From: Chinchilla lanigera
Taxonomy: Eukaryota; Chordata; Mammalia; Rodentia; Chinchillidae
Length of the DNA stretch: 64,000 nt
Assembly (NCBI RefSeq): GCF_000276665.1
Contig: NW_004955417.1
Coordinates: 21,282,345-21,346,344, forward strand
Direction: 5' to 3'
Shown piece after piece: positions 44,360 to 55,600 of this stretch. Each line of letters opens with the position of its first letter. Position 1 is the stretch's first letter. Both the position numbers and the translations under genes were made by a program. The notes beneath the pieces were generated by a model. It made no database searches. It was not told where the DNA came from and saw only the letters and a list, made by a program, of their open reading frames with translations.

Positions 44360-46600
44360 CTTACAGGATACAGGTTTACAGGACTGTGTAATTTGACTCT
44401 TGCTTCTGCATTCATATTCTGCTCACAAAACTCTTTCACTTGTTTAGCTGAAAGGACCCATTTTCTCTTTCTCTGATGCAGTACCTCCTTAACCTATCTA
44501 CCATTTGCATAACTTTTCCCTCCAATATGAATGAATCCTCTTTCATCCTTCTCCTCTTCCATAGCCTATAATTACCACTGGCTGATTCTCATCAGTGTCA
44601 ACTTTATAAAGCATCAACCTTATCACCATTTTCAAGAAAAACTTCAACCTAAAGGTGGTATTATTATTGTTAATTAATGATATACGTGAGTATATTTTAA
44701 TTATGTAACCCTATCTCTTCCCCTAAACATCACATGAGGAGAGGCTATGTTTGGAGAACTATTGGATATTTACTGCCTAGCATTGTGTTGCATGTGCTAG
44801 AGAAATTTCTAGGGTAAACTTTGATTCCCAGAGTCTCTCTGTAAATGTAAAGCTAAAAAGTTTGATGAATGTCTAAAAAGAAAAGTAAAATTTCCATTTC
44901 CACTGTTGCAAATGTATAAACTCCAGGAAATGGCAACAAATTCTCAGTTGCTTCTAAAAAAACAGGAGGGGGATCATATACATAAGGATATTTCACCCCC
45001 AACTATACAAACTACTCAGTATCAATGTTAATCTGCCATTTGAAGATAGAACCCAATGAGAAATCACAGAGCTTAGAATGCAAAGCACGGATCCTGACTG
45101 TCTAGCATCTTAGTGAGGTCCAACGAGTTTTCTCTAATTCTGTCTTCATATCTCAGAGTTGAATGGTGTTGAATACTAACTACTAGAAACTCAGCATATA
45201 ATTTTGATGATGATAACTACACTAGTAACTAAGTATTTTCATATTTAAATGTTGTTCCAAGACTGTGACAGCCTAGTAAGCCCTAGCAACTCTGACTTAT
45301 TTTTCTAGATGGGTACATGAATTAGTTATAGATATTTTTCTGTTCATCCTTTCACAGAAATAAAAAAAGTGACTCAGGTCACTGAAGAATAGCTAGCTTA
45401 CTGATACATCACACTAACTTTTTTTATTTTAAGATCAAATGATGAGGAGATTCAAAATTTTAAGAGACGGGGCTACCTAATTCCAAGATGGAGAAGGCTA
45501 AACAGAAATCACAATTCAATTTCCAGGAGTACAAGTTCTTCCCAAATAGTTGGTTCAATTTATCTAGGGAAGAGTCTTTCAGTTTTCTGACAGGAGGAAA
45601 GCCCTAAGCTGCCAGCAAAGGCCTTTCCTGTATGTTCCATTGTGCACTGGTTTCTTTGGAAATCAGACTCAAATGATGATTGTCAACAAAAAAAAGTGTT
45701 TACCAAGTATACATGAAATTGAAACCAATGAAAGCGACAAGAAAATAAGATTGTACCGAGATAAGTCGAGGTACACAGGCAATTCCACTGAGAGCATAGT
45801 GTTGAAAGTAGCCTGTCAGATTTACCCTGCAATTGTCAAAATAGCGTGCTTCGTACACTTCCTCCTTAATAACAGTTGTGGGCCTCAGGGGAAGAGTGCA
45901 AAGGTGAGGTAACTCTCATTAGCTAAAAGCCTGACTGCACTCCTTTATACCAAGGCAAGCATCCTTCTTCACAGGACTGAGTTCAAATTTGAATAAAATT
46001 TCAAATAGTATTTAAAAAAACAGTATGTAATTGATCAATAAGGGCTTGCCATAGAATTAAGCAAAGAGTAGTGTCTTAGTCAGTAATCATTTTTTAATTA
46101 TGAAATGTAAAGGTATCTGGATAGTCCGTCATGGTATCTACCACATATGCTGTCACTTCAATCCTGTGCCCTAAGAATATACTTTATAAACAGATTCTCA
46201 TAGGCAATGACTGGTATTTAGTGTGCATAAGCATCTAACATTCATAAGAATGTGTGTACCTTGCTCTAAATCATGACAGTTTATTGTACCTACAATCTCT
46301 GTTACCCAACATTTGTATCTGGCGATTTTGGTTTGTCACCATAAATATGCCATGAAACAACATACTGGAGTCTGGTTTTATGTCCCTAAATGAGTGCCTA
46401 ATTCATTGCTCTGCCCTTCACTAAAACTCAGCAAATATTTGGACATTGTGCAGTGTGGCAGAATTAACATGCTTATAAATATAGAAAAACAGATTTAAAT
46501 CACAAGTTGGAGATTGAGCAATTACTGAATCTGTTATTTCAGTTTTTTTCTTATCTTGGGGAAAAAAGAACACTAAATTATGCCTTTTCTATTCACAATG
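44360..46600. other. 2.2 kb of single-copy DNA
   Basis: No gene recognised. A diverged MIR-like stretch may lie at about 45200-45320. The 90-aa frame 45640-45912 has no family features. Confidence 0.45.
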
Positions 46601-46609
46601 CAGAAAATA

Positions 46610-46950
46610 TTGAGTCAGCAGTGATACAGTGTATAACAACTAACCAGAGTTGAGAATCTTTTAAGAGTCAAGTACTATTCAAGGATCAATTAGGCCATTA
46701 GCTCACATAATGTTTAAACGGGGATTTTTTTTTCTTTTGAGACAGGGTTTCACTATGCAGCCCAGGCTGGCCTTAAACTCACAGTGATTCTCCTGCCTTG
46801 GTCTCCCGAGTGCTGGGATTACAGATGTGCACCACCATGGCTGCCCAAGGATTGTATTTAATATTGTTTTATGCAAGTCAGGAAGCTGAGAGTGAGCTGC
46901 AATAATTTCCCCAAAGTTACATAACCAATGAGTAGTGAAGATGTGAAATA
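46610..46950 (+). mobile_element. MIR SINE split by a B1
   Basis: 'tttaagagtcaagtactattc...ccattagctcacataatg' before, and 'gctgcaataatttccccaaagttacataaccaatgagtagtg' after the B1, together form a collinear MIR. Confidence 0.6.
46725..46848 (-). mobile_element. B1-type SINE
   Basis: Complement of B1, monomer without the long duplicated segment: 'gagacagggtttcactatgcagcccaggctggcc', 'ctcccgagtgctgggattacagatgtgcaccaccatg'. Confidence 0.93.
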
Positions 46951-47665
46951 GAACCATCTCTTTCTCAGTACAGTATCATTCTGCCTCTCCATCACTATTG
47001 TTCTTCACAGTTTCAGCTCAACAGTACTATCATTATTGGGCTAATACATACACCTACAAGTTGAACTGACATATACATATACATACATACTAGACTAATA
47101 CATACATAAAGTAGTATAGAGTGGATTTTAAATAAATATTCACTTTGTAATATAAACAATTTAAGAAAATACTATTTCAATAGCATCCGTAGATACAATG
47201 ACCATGAAGAGTTATTGTGGTTGCAACTCATCATAACTTTTTAAGGGAGAAAACTGTCTCAGGCAGGTGCAATCTATGTTTATCATTTGGGCAATAAGAA
47301 GAAATACTGTGATATCATAAAAATTTCATAAATATAAAATATAGAAGTTTGTGGCTTTTATTTATTTTGATTGAAATTAAACTTATTTTTAACTAGTATC
47401 TAAACACATAAAACTTTCAGGTATTAATGGGGCATCACATGATGTTTTAACATCCACATATTCTCAATTATTTACATCGGGTCAAACACCTAAAGTGCAG
47501 ATTAAAATTATACATTTTATAATAACTTACTTGAATTTTAATAGGTTTTTACATAATCGTCTTTACTCCATCTTTTAGATTTCATAATGTACTGCTTTCC
47601 TAATATTAAAGATTGTGGGGCACTGATGATTCTACACTGTACCATCCATACTTTAGACTTCAGAT
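46951..47665. other. AT-rich DNA, nothing recognised
   Basis: No gene or repeat recognised. A (TACATA)-rich stretch lies at 47070-47110. Confidence 0.45.
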
Positions 47666-47668
47666 TTG

Positions 47669-48155
47669 TGATGGTTGATTACTGGTGTCAATTTGAGTAA
47701 GAGAAGCTCAACTAACTGTCTCAGCAATTCCACATCTTGGGCTGTGGGAGACTCACCTAGGGGGCCAGTCGCCTGGGATGGTGTAAAGGAGAAATGAGGA
47801 AGGACGGATCTGCTTCTGTTTCTTCAGAGGAGCTGCAGTCTTCACCTTTACCTTGGAATCATCACCTCCTTCCTGTGCAGGCTCTTCAGCTTCTGCCACA
47901 GATCTTTCAGCCTTTAGGCATAGATACTTGACCTCCACTGCAGCTCCATCTGCCTCTTGATATGGACTCACATGGGACACTGCAGTGAGCTCCAGATCTT
48001 CCACTGGATCTTTCAGTTCCCAGTGTGCAGATACCCTCTGCCCTCTTCCTCATCTGAGTCTATGTGCAGCCATCGTAAGCCAATCTTGTAAATCCGTATA
48101 TGTTTGTATATCTTGTATTACATCTGTTTCTCTAGTAAGCACTGACTGAATCAAG
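47669..48155 (+). mobile_element. ERVL-type LTR (MLT2-like, tentative)
   Basis: Starts 'tgatggttgattactggtgtcaatttgag' and ends 'tgtattacatctgtttctctagtaagcactgactg', the two diagnostic ends of ERVL-related LTRs. No target duplication found. The 83-aa antisense frame inside is an artefact. Confidence 0.6.
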
Positions 48156-48309
48156 ATTTTCTTTTCTATTTGAGTGTATTTTCTATTTACTCTTCCAACT
48201 GTATTGTGCTCTATATAACTGAGAACTAACAATAACTATCACTGTATAAAGCTTATTTCCTAATTATATATATGTTTTTCTAATTGCATATATTTTCCTG
48301 TCATGTGTA

Positions 48310-48412
48310 CCTTTAATATATTCCTTCCAGCAACAATAAGAGGTATCTACTATAATTATCCAATTTCACATCTGTAGAAACCAAGGCACAGAGTAATTTA
48401 GTGCAGATTCAT
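48310..48412 (+). mobile_element. MIR SINE fragment
   Basis: 'ataagaggtatctactataattatccaatttcacatctgtagaaaccaaggcacagag' follows the MIR core. Confidence 0.65.
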
Positions 48413-48448
48413 TGAGTACTGATGGGCTGATTCAAAACTTTGTGATTT

Positions 48449-48598
48449 TCTGGGCATGGTGGTGCACACCTCTAATCCCAGAAATCAGGAGGCTGAGGCA
48501 GAAGGATTGTCATGAGTTCAAGGCCAGCCTGGGCTACAGAGTGAGTTCAAAACCTGGCTGAACTGCATAGCTAGACCCTGTCTCAAAGATAAATAAAG
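48449..48598 (+). mobile_element. B1-type SINE
   Basis: B1 with internal duplication, 'gcatggtggtgcacacctctaatccc' to 'gaccctgtctc', short AAAT-like tail. Somewhat diverged. Confidence 0.93.
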
Positions 48599-49209
48599 AA
48601 GACTTCACGATTTTAGTTCACCTTAGGTATCACAATAATCTGACAGTTTAAAAAAATTCTAGGCAAGTTTCAGTCCCTAGAAATTAATTTCTTGTAAGTA
48701 AAGATATAATGCTACTTTCACATCAAGTCACACCTTCTTTTTCCTTAAATTTGTGGCATTATTACAAAGTATATACATGTATATATTCTCAATGTACTTT
48801 GTTGAAATAACAGAATTGTTTTTAAGAGTCTTGACCTAAAAGAGTAGACGGTATATACCCTTTCCCAGCTTTTCACACTGAATGATATTCTAAATCCCAG
48901 ATCTAGTGCAAATAGCACGGATCTGAGAACTGGAACATGGTTGGTGACAGGAAGACACAGACATCAGAAGTTTAAGTCACCTAGAAATGACGGTGAGTTT
49001 CCTTCCCTTTGCCCTTGCTGCAAAGGTAGCTGGAAACCTAGAACTATGAACTACATGCAGGTAAAAAGAGCTGATGAGAAGCTCTGTTTTCTAATCAGAC
49101 TGCTGAAAAGTGTCTCTCTATGAGTTGGGGAGAAAAAGAAAACAAAAGTGTTGTAATTTTCTTTTCTTTCCTCTTCTACACTTAGCCAAAACTGCAGTAT
49201 GGGTGACAG
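48599..49209. other. Single-copy DNA, nothing recognised
   Basis: No gene or repeat recognised. Confidence 0.45.
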
Positions 49210-49225
49210 CAAAATCACAGAAGTA

Positions 49226-49320
49226 TTTATTTATTTATTTATTTATTGGTACCAGGAATTGAACTCATGACCTTGCTCTTGCCAAGCAGGCACTGTGCTG
49301 CTGAGCTATATCCCCGGCCC
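49226..49320 (-). mobile_element. ID-type SINE
   Basis: Complement of ID with a (TTTA)n tail. Perfect 16-bp target duplication caaaatcacagaagta at 49210-49225 and 49321-49336. Confidence 0.96.
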
Positions 49321-49336
49321 CAAAATCACAGAAGTA

Positions 49337-49839
49337 ATAGCATGTACTTACCAAAATTCGAAGGGGGAGCTACTCATTTCTCTGGCCAAAGGATCTACAG
49401 TTCAGGCAGCTGAGGCAAATTTATGCTGCTTTTTTTGTACTGCCCTTGCTCTACAGTAATAGAAATAGCACAGCAGTTCAAGGAAACTTAAAACATAAAT
49501 TGAAGTGCAGTACTAAATAAAATGTATTTATGTAATACAAAAAAGATTGGAAATGAATAGCAGAAGGGCAAAAAAGGGAGAGAAGTATAACAAAGCACCA
49601 AAAAAAATGTTCGGAGCTCTCTTTCATTGCTATCACACAACTCTTAACACCGGCAACTTAAAGGAGCGGCTTTGGGGGGTCATTTTAGGTCTAAGTCATA
49701 CCATTCCACCCAGGGCCCCTAGAAGATTCATGCTCATTCCTTTATGTAAAGTACACTTAGTGCATTGCTAACAGTCAGCAAAGTCTTCACAGCTCTAGCA
49801 TGACAGAAAAGTTCTAGTCTGAAGTATCCCCTGAGACTC
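49337..49839. other. Single-copy DNA, nothing recognised
   Basis: No gene or repeat recognised. The 74-aa frame 49547-49771 is featureless. Confidence 0.45.
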
Positions 49840-51194
49840 AAGGCAAATTCTTAGCTGTGAATCCCCTGTAAATAACCAAAAAGGAAGATAATTTCTAACA
49901 TACAATAGCATGGGATGAACAACCCCATTTCAAAGGACAGAAATAGAGAAAAAGAAGGAATATGGCCAAAAGAGAATAAAAAACCTGCTGAAAAACCATG
50001 AAATCCTGTAGCTTCATGTTCAGTACCTGAGAGTGCCCAAATAGTACTGAATGTAGGGACAAGTTTTGGAGAGATGTGAACTCCGAAGGGCTTTGGCCAT
50101 CCTGCCCCTATGACACTGCTGGCTGGCGGCACTCATGGCCTCACACTGTGTGTGACTCCACTCACAGCCTCCAGCTTTGCCCAGCAGACATTCCACAGTT
50201 TTCATGTCTTCAACCTCCTAGAGTCTCCACTATATTTTCTGCTTCACTCTCACAGCTTCACACACTGCCCTGTCATGGGCACACTGTCACATACCACAGG
50301 CCACCCTCTGAAATCTCAGTGGAGCTTCCACAACCCCACACCCTTGCATTCTGCATACCTATAAAACCAGTGCCACGTGGTATAGTCAAGGTCTGCCAGA
50401 AACTTAAGCAGAGCCAGGGCCCCATGGCTCATGCCTGCTGCATCCCCTCAGCGTATGGAAGGCTGAATTAGAAAACCAATTTTCAGGGAATAAATTTCCA
50501 AGGTGGCCTTTCTTGAAAGGAATTCAAGGGTTCTTGTCTCAAATGAAAGATTTACAGTTTACAAGTTTGAGCAAGTGAAAGGAGGAGTCTTGCTGATTTC
50601 TGATGTGTCCTAAAGCCGTCTTCCTAGTATCCTGATGCAAAGCACTTGGCTTCTTCATAATGTGAACCTTTTTACCAACCTTACTCTCCCAATTTTACAG
50701 GGGCTTTCTTTCGATAAAAACGTGAACTTTTCACATTTGGCTCTGCAGTTTGTTCCTCTTACTACAAATCTAAAAGTACCTACCAGTACTCATGCCACAT
50801 TGGGGATATTAGGCTGCCTTGAAGTTTCCCTTGCTAATTAGTGTACCACCCTTAAACTCAATATCCTGTGAAAATTCAGGACATCAGCAGAATGTAGACA
50901 TATTTTCTATCAGAGCATAGCACAAGTGGCCTCAAGTCCAATTGCCAGTGGAGTTCCTGTTCTCAACTTAAACCTCCTGAGCCTGGCCCTTACTGTCTGC
51001 ATTTCTATCAGTATTCTGGTGTTTTCAGTTCTGATCAGAGAATCTGACCAGAATCTCCCATCAAGCTTGGCTTACAGCATTCTATGGCTTCTCATGCTGA
51101 CATCTTGACACTTATTCAAATTCCTTTTCTGACCAAAGTCTTCTAAAAACCACCCTGTCAGTTATCATCACTACAACAAACATGTTCCAATTTC
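49840..51194 (-). mobile_element. MaLR internal region, antisense (probable)
   Basis: 'gggctttggccatcctgcccctatgacactgctggc' and the pyrimidine/C-rich text that follows ('ctcacagcttcacacactgcc', 'taaaaccagtgccac') resemble the complement of MaLR internal DNA. It abuts an LTR of the same orientation at 51195. The frames at 50076-50471 (131 aa) and 50110-50364 come from this C-rich stretch and show no protein family. Confidence 0.55.
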
Positions 51195-51551
51195 TGTGTT
51201 AGTCACTTTCTCATCACTGGGATAAAATACTTGAAACCGAAATTTTAAAGGATTTGACCCATGGTTTTTTAGAAAATTCAGTCTATAGTTGGCCAGCTCC
51301 ATGGAAGAAAAATATGGCAGAATAGTCTGGCAGAAGAGAGCTGCTCAAATCATGGCAGAGAGAAAGACAAGGAAGGAACCAGGAAGGAAGACATGCCTAT
51401 TATGTCCCACTATCAGTGATCCACCTCCAGTCAAATCTGAATGCCTAACTGTGAGTCAGCTATAGCACTGCCATGATCCAACCACTTTTCAAAAGCCCTG
51501 TTTTGGAACACATGTGCCTTCTGGGAGACATTCTCAATCTAAACCAAAACA
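51195..51551 (-). mobile_element. MaLR LTR (5' LTR of the antisense element)
   Basis: Complement runs from TGTTTTGGTTTAGATTGAG to TGACTAACACA, with 'atcatggcagagagaaagacaaggaagg' in between on the + strand. No matching 5-bp flanks. Confidence 0.8.
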
Positions 51552-51599
51552 GGAGTAAATGAAACACATTGAAAACTACAAGAATAAATGGTACAAATT

Positions 51600-52765
51600 T
51601 ACCTATTAAAATACAGAAATAATCCAAAGGCAATGAAAAACAAATCAAAACTCTATAAATTGTATGCAAGAATCCACTGAAAACAGAATGAAAGAGTATG
51701 GTTAAAGTAAAAAGAGGAAAGTTTAAATAGCATAAAAACACAAGTTATAGTGGATTTGACTCTGTTACTATCAAAGTAGACTTCAGAGGAATGAGAAAGG
51801 TCATGTGTAAAGGGAAATATCAAATAAGAATAAAATAGTGATATGTATGTAGCAATCTAAATAGATATGCAGCTAACAACACAGACTGAAAATTGGTTAA
51901 GTTGAAAATATACTTGCAAAAATTCCAAGTTGCATTTGGAAATTTCAGCACCACTGTCTTAGTCATTAATGTAACAAGTAGCCAGAAATCAGCAAAACCA
52001 TGAAGAATTGAAATAAACATCATCATCATCCAACTGTATCACGTGACTCTTGCAAACACTCCATCCTGAATCAGAACACACATTTTCCTCAACTTTGCAT
52101 GCAAAAACTAAACAAATGAAACAGATAGACCATATCCTGGATTGTAAAATAAACTTACAAATAAGTACATTCTTTGATCACCAAAGAACTAAAAAACTAA
52201 TGGATAATACAAAGATGATTAGAATGTGAGAATTAAACATGTAGTACATTTAAATAATCCATGGTTCATTTAAGAAGACTTGGGAAATTAGAAAGGGAAA
52301 AAGAAAATATAACAAAATAAAATTTGTGGGATACAGGCATGGCAGTGTTTAGTGAGAAGTTTTAATTATATAATATATGTATATTAGAAAAGTCTTACAA
52401 TGGCAATCTAAGTTTCAACCTTCAGTAACTAAGAAAATAGATATAAAATGGGTTGAATAAACAGAAGAAAGGAATAAGAAAGAGCAGATATCAATAAAAC
52501 TAAAAACAGAAGAAAAGAAAAAAATCAGTATGACAAATATTGATTCTCTGTGAGTCAAAACAATTGATAAGCTTCTAGTCAAATTGACAAAATAAGAAGT
52601 CAGGAAGAAGCTATCTACCAATATGAGGATTTAAGGAGTTTTCATTGTTGCAAATATGGATATTACAGAAACGATAAATGAAGACTACAGACTGCTCTAA
52701 GCAAACATATTTGACTACTTTGTTGAAATAGAACAATTTCTCCAAATTAACAAACTATTAAAACT
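51600..52765 (+). mobile_element. L1 ORF2 5' part
   Basis: Sense L1 ORF2 text: 'gacttcagaggaatgagaaaggtcatg', 'gcatttggaaatttcagcaccactgtcttagtc', 'gtgggatacaggcatggcagtg', 'aattgataagcttctagtc'. These are endonuclease and linker regions, frame destroyed. Confidence 0.75.
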
Positions 52766-52790
52766 ATTTTAAAATGAATAGAAAAGCTAT

Positions 52791-52905
52791 GCCAGATGTG
52801 ATAGAGCATGACTGCAATTGCACGTATTCAGGTGGCTGAGGCAGGAGGAGCTCAAGTTTGAGGTCAGCTTCAGCAATTCAATGAGACCCTGTATCAAAAG
52901 GAAAG
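52791..52905 (+). mobile_element. Diverged B1-type SINE
   Basis: 'gccagatgtgatagagcatgactgcaattgcacg', 'ggtggctgaggcaggagga', 'gaccctgtatcaaaagg' in order. Confidence 0.85.
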
Positions 52906-52959
52906 TAAAATATAAAGAGCTGAGTGTTCTCAGTGGTAAATAGGTAACCTAAATTGGCA

Positions 52960-53350
52960 CGTAACTATTCTTAAATTTTAATTTGTAATTAAAAACCTTA
53001 TAAAAAGAAATTTTCAGAAGTTAAAGGGTTTATTGATTAATTGCGCCAAACATCTAAAGAATGGTTTTTCTCCGGTACCGGGAACCGAACTCACGACCTT
53101 GCGCTTAGCCAGGCAGGCGCTTTGCCGCTGAGCTAAATCCCCAGGCCCCAAACATCTAAAGAATGAACACAAATCCTACACAGCCTTGAGGATCAACTTT
53201 CAAGATAATCAGACGCTAAAGCTGACAAACATAAATTATGTAAGAAGAAAGGAACCCAATGAAAATATCTTCTATGAATATAGATACCAAAATACTCAAT
53301 ATTAAAATGTTAATAAGCACTCAATATAATATCTACTCTATATTAAATTC
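52960..53350 (+). mobile_element. L1 ORF2 RT-region fragment
   Basis: 'caaacatctaaagaatgaacacaaatcctacac' and 'aatatagataccaaaatactcaatattaaaatg' match the start of the L1 reverse transcriptase region. It continues the element at 51600 and holds an ID. Confidence 0.7.
53064..53147 (-). mobile_element. ID-type SINE with minimal tail
   Basis: Complement of a young ID. Perfect 18-bp target duplication ccaaacatctaaagaatg at 53046-53063 and 53148-53165. Its tail is only AGAAAAAC. The body carries two single-base insertions. Confidence 0.96.
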
Positions 53351-53930
53351 CTTAATATGTACTGAGGTTACACCAGGCGGGGCTCATGATCGTGGGCCAT
53401 GGCACCTGCCTTCTCCCGCAAGTATCTCTTAACTGGTTCAATCTACTCACCTCTCTCTGACTCGATTTCTTTTTATTTTTTCCACAATGCAAGCAAAACT
53501 TTAAGAACTGTCTCACCAGACTGGGTGTTTGGTAGGCGAGCACCCTCCACCCAAGGCAGTTAGAGAAGAGCTCTATCTCCCAGTATGCAGGTGCTCCTTC
53601 ACATTCCTCCCTGGCTGGGTACTTTGGGGTGTACAGTCCTCAGATGTTGCTTAAATTTTTCTTTCTTTCTGTATTTCTCAACAAAGATTTTCTTACTAGT
53701 TCATCTCTCCTCCAAGGTCCCATTTGCTTAGGGACCTTCCAATTGTGTGAACGTTGTCACCCTCGAGGGCTATTAGGTTCCTCGTGTCTGCTGCCCACTA
53801 GGCAATTTTAATTGTGAGAAATTGTCCACGCAGAGTTAACCACTTTGCCGTGAACATGGCCCATGTGAAGTTTCTGTTCCTTACATAAATTTCCTCAGTG
53901 AAATTCTTATGTCAATTTCGTTGCAAACAT
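53351..53930. other. Single-copy DNA, nothing recognised
   Basis: Slightly GC-richer with few CpGs. Frames 53352-53543 (-) and 53629-53811 (+) are featureless. Confidence 0.45.
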
Positions 53931-54213
53931 AAACTCAAATTTATTTTCTGATTAATTTTATTGGTATGTTTTAGATATACATAATGATCCCATTCATCAG
54001 AAAAAATTGGTACCTGTACATCATATATCTTGATTCTTCTTTTTGCCCCAATCCTCTCTCCTCCTGTCAATCCCTTTCCTCCTCCTTATTTACAGAACCT
54101 GTTTCCATTTTCTTCCTTCTTTCTTCTTTTCCCTTTCTTCTCCCTCCCCCATCACTTGTTCTCCTTTTCATTTGAATTTTTTTCCTACCTCCTAGTATCC
54201 ATTATACATTTTG

Positions 54214-54320
54214 TTTTTTTGTTTTTTTTTTTTTTTGGTTTTTCTCCAGTACCGGGAACCGAACTCACGACCTTGCGCTTGCCAGGCAGGCGCTTTGCCG
54301 CTGAGCTAAATCCCCAGCCC
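54214..54320 (-). mobile_element. ID-type SINE inside L1
   Basis: Complement of a near-consensus ID with a long T tail. Perfect 16-bp target duplication tccattatacattttg at 54198-54213 and 54321-54336. Confidence 0.97.
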
Positions 54321-54800
54321 TCCATTATACATTTTGGTCCTCATTTACCCTTTCAGTTTCTCACACCAGAGAAAAAATGCAATATTTAAACATGTGAGTC
54401 TGATTTATTTCACTTATGAACGTGGTCTCAAGGTGCATTCATTTACCTAAAAATGTCTCAAGTTTATCCTTCTTTATGACTGCATGGTACAATGTTGTAT
54501 TAAAAGAAGAAACACATATTTTTACCTCTTCCTTGGTTAATGAGCACTTGAGCTGTTTCCAAGATTTGGCTATTACAAAGTTTGCTGTTACAAACATGGG
54601 TGCGCATATACTGCTGTGGTACAATGCATTTTATTCTTCCAGGAAGATACACAGGAGGAGACTTCTAATCCTAGTTTTTTGAGGAATCTCTAACTGATTT
54701 CCACAGTGACTGCTCTATTGTACACTCCCACTGACAGTGGAACAGGGATACTTTTCTCCCACAGCCCTTTTCAGCATTTGTTACTGGTTGATTTCTTGAT

Positions 54801-54886
54801 TTTTTTTATGTGTATGTACTGGGAATTGAACTCAGGACCTTGTCCTTGCCAGGCAAGCACTGTGCTACTGAGCTATATCCCTGGCC
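54801..54886 (-). mobile_element. Second ID-type SINE inside L1
   Basis: Older ID (less like consensus). Perfect 17-bp target duplication ctggttgatttcttgat at 54784-54800 and 54887-54903. Confidence 0.95.
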
Positions 54887-55600
54887 CTGGTTGATTTCTT
54901 GATAATAATCACTCTTTCTGGAGCAACTTGGAATCTCAGTGTTGTCTTAATTTGCACCTCTCAAGTGACCAGTGATGTTGAATTTATTTTCATATATATA
55001 TTTACCACTTGTGTTTCTTCTTCTGAAAATGTGTATTTATCTCAAATGCCCATTTTTGGCCTGAGTGTTTAAATTTGAGGGGTCTGATTTTTTTTCAGTT
55101 CTTTATATGTTCTACATATTAGTTCTTTGCCTGAAGGACAATTGACTAAACTTTGCCCCATTCTGTGTGTTGCCTTTTCACTCTTCTGATAATTTCTTTT
55201 ACTGTGCAAAAGCTTTTTAGTAGGGTGAGATCTCAGTTTCTGATTCTTTGTAGTATTTCCTATGTCATCGGGATTTTATTCATTAAATCTTTGCCTACAC
55301 CTGGGTCTTCAAGAATTATACCCATTTTCTCTTCCAGCAGATGTAGTGTTTTTGTTTTAATATTTATATCTTTGATCCATTTTAATTTTACTTTAGTGCA
55401 TGGTGAGAGACATGGGTCTTTTTGCCAGTACCATGATGTTTTTATAACAGTAGCTTTGTAGCATAATTTCAAGTCAAGGATTGTGATGCCCCTGCTTGCC
55501 TTTGCTGCCTCGAATTGATTTTGCTATTTGAGGTCTCTTCTGGTTCCATGTGAATTTTAGGAATGTTTTCTCTAGTTATGTGAGGTATGCGAAAAAAAAA

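Larger units (their letters stand above)
53930..55600 (-). mobile_element. L1 3' UTR and ORF2 3' part
   Basis: Antisense L1 in long collinear order: CT-rich 3' UTR, 'gcatggtacaatgttgtattaaaag', 'gctattacaaagtttgctgttacaaacatggg', 'gaatctctaactgatttccacagtgactg', 'aatttgcacctctc', 'cttttactgtgcaaaagctttttag', 'catgggtctttttgccagtaccatgatgt', 'tagctttgtagcataatttcaagtcaaggattgtgatgcc'. Less decayed than the other antisense L1s here, but without an open ORF2. Confidence 0.88.

Noticed and set aside
47753..48004. 83-aa acidic/lysine-rich minus-strand frame
   Set aside because: It sits inside the ERVL-like LTR and stops at its edges.
50076..50471. 131-aa plus-strand frame as a gene
   Set aside because: It falls in C-rich probable MaLR internal DNA; no family motif, splice sites or conserved composition. 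Kept only as a point to check.
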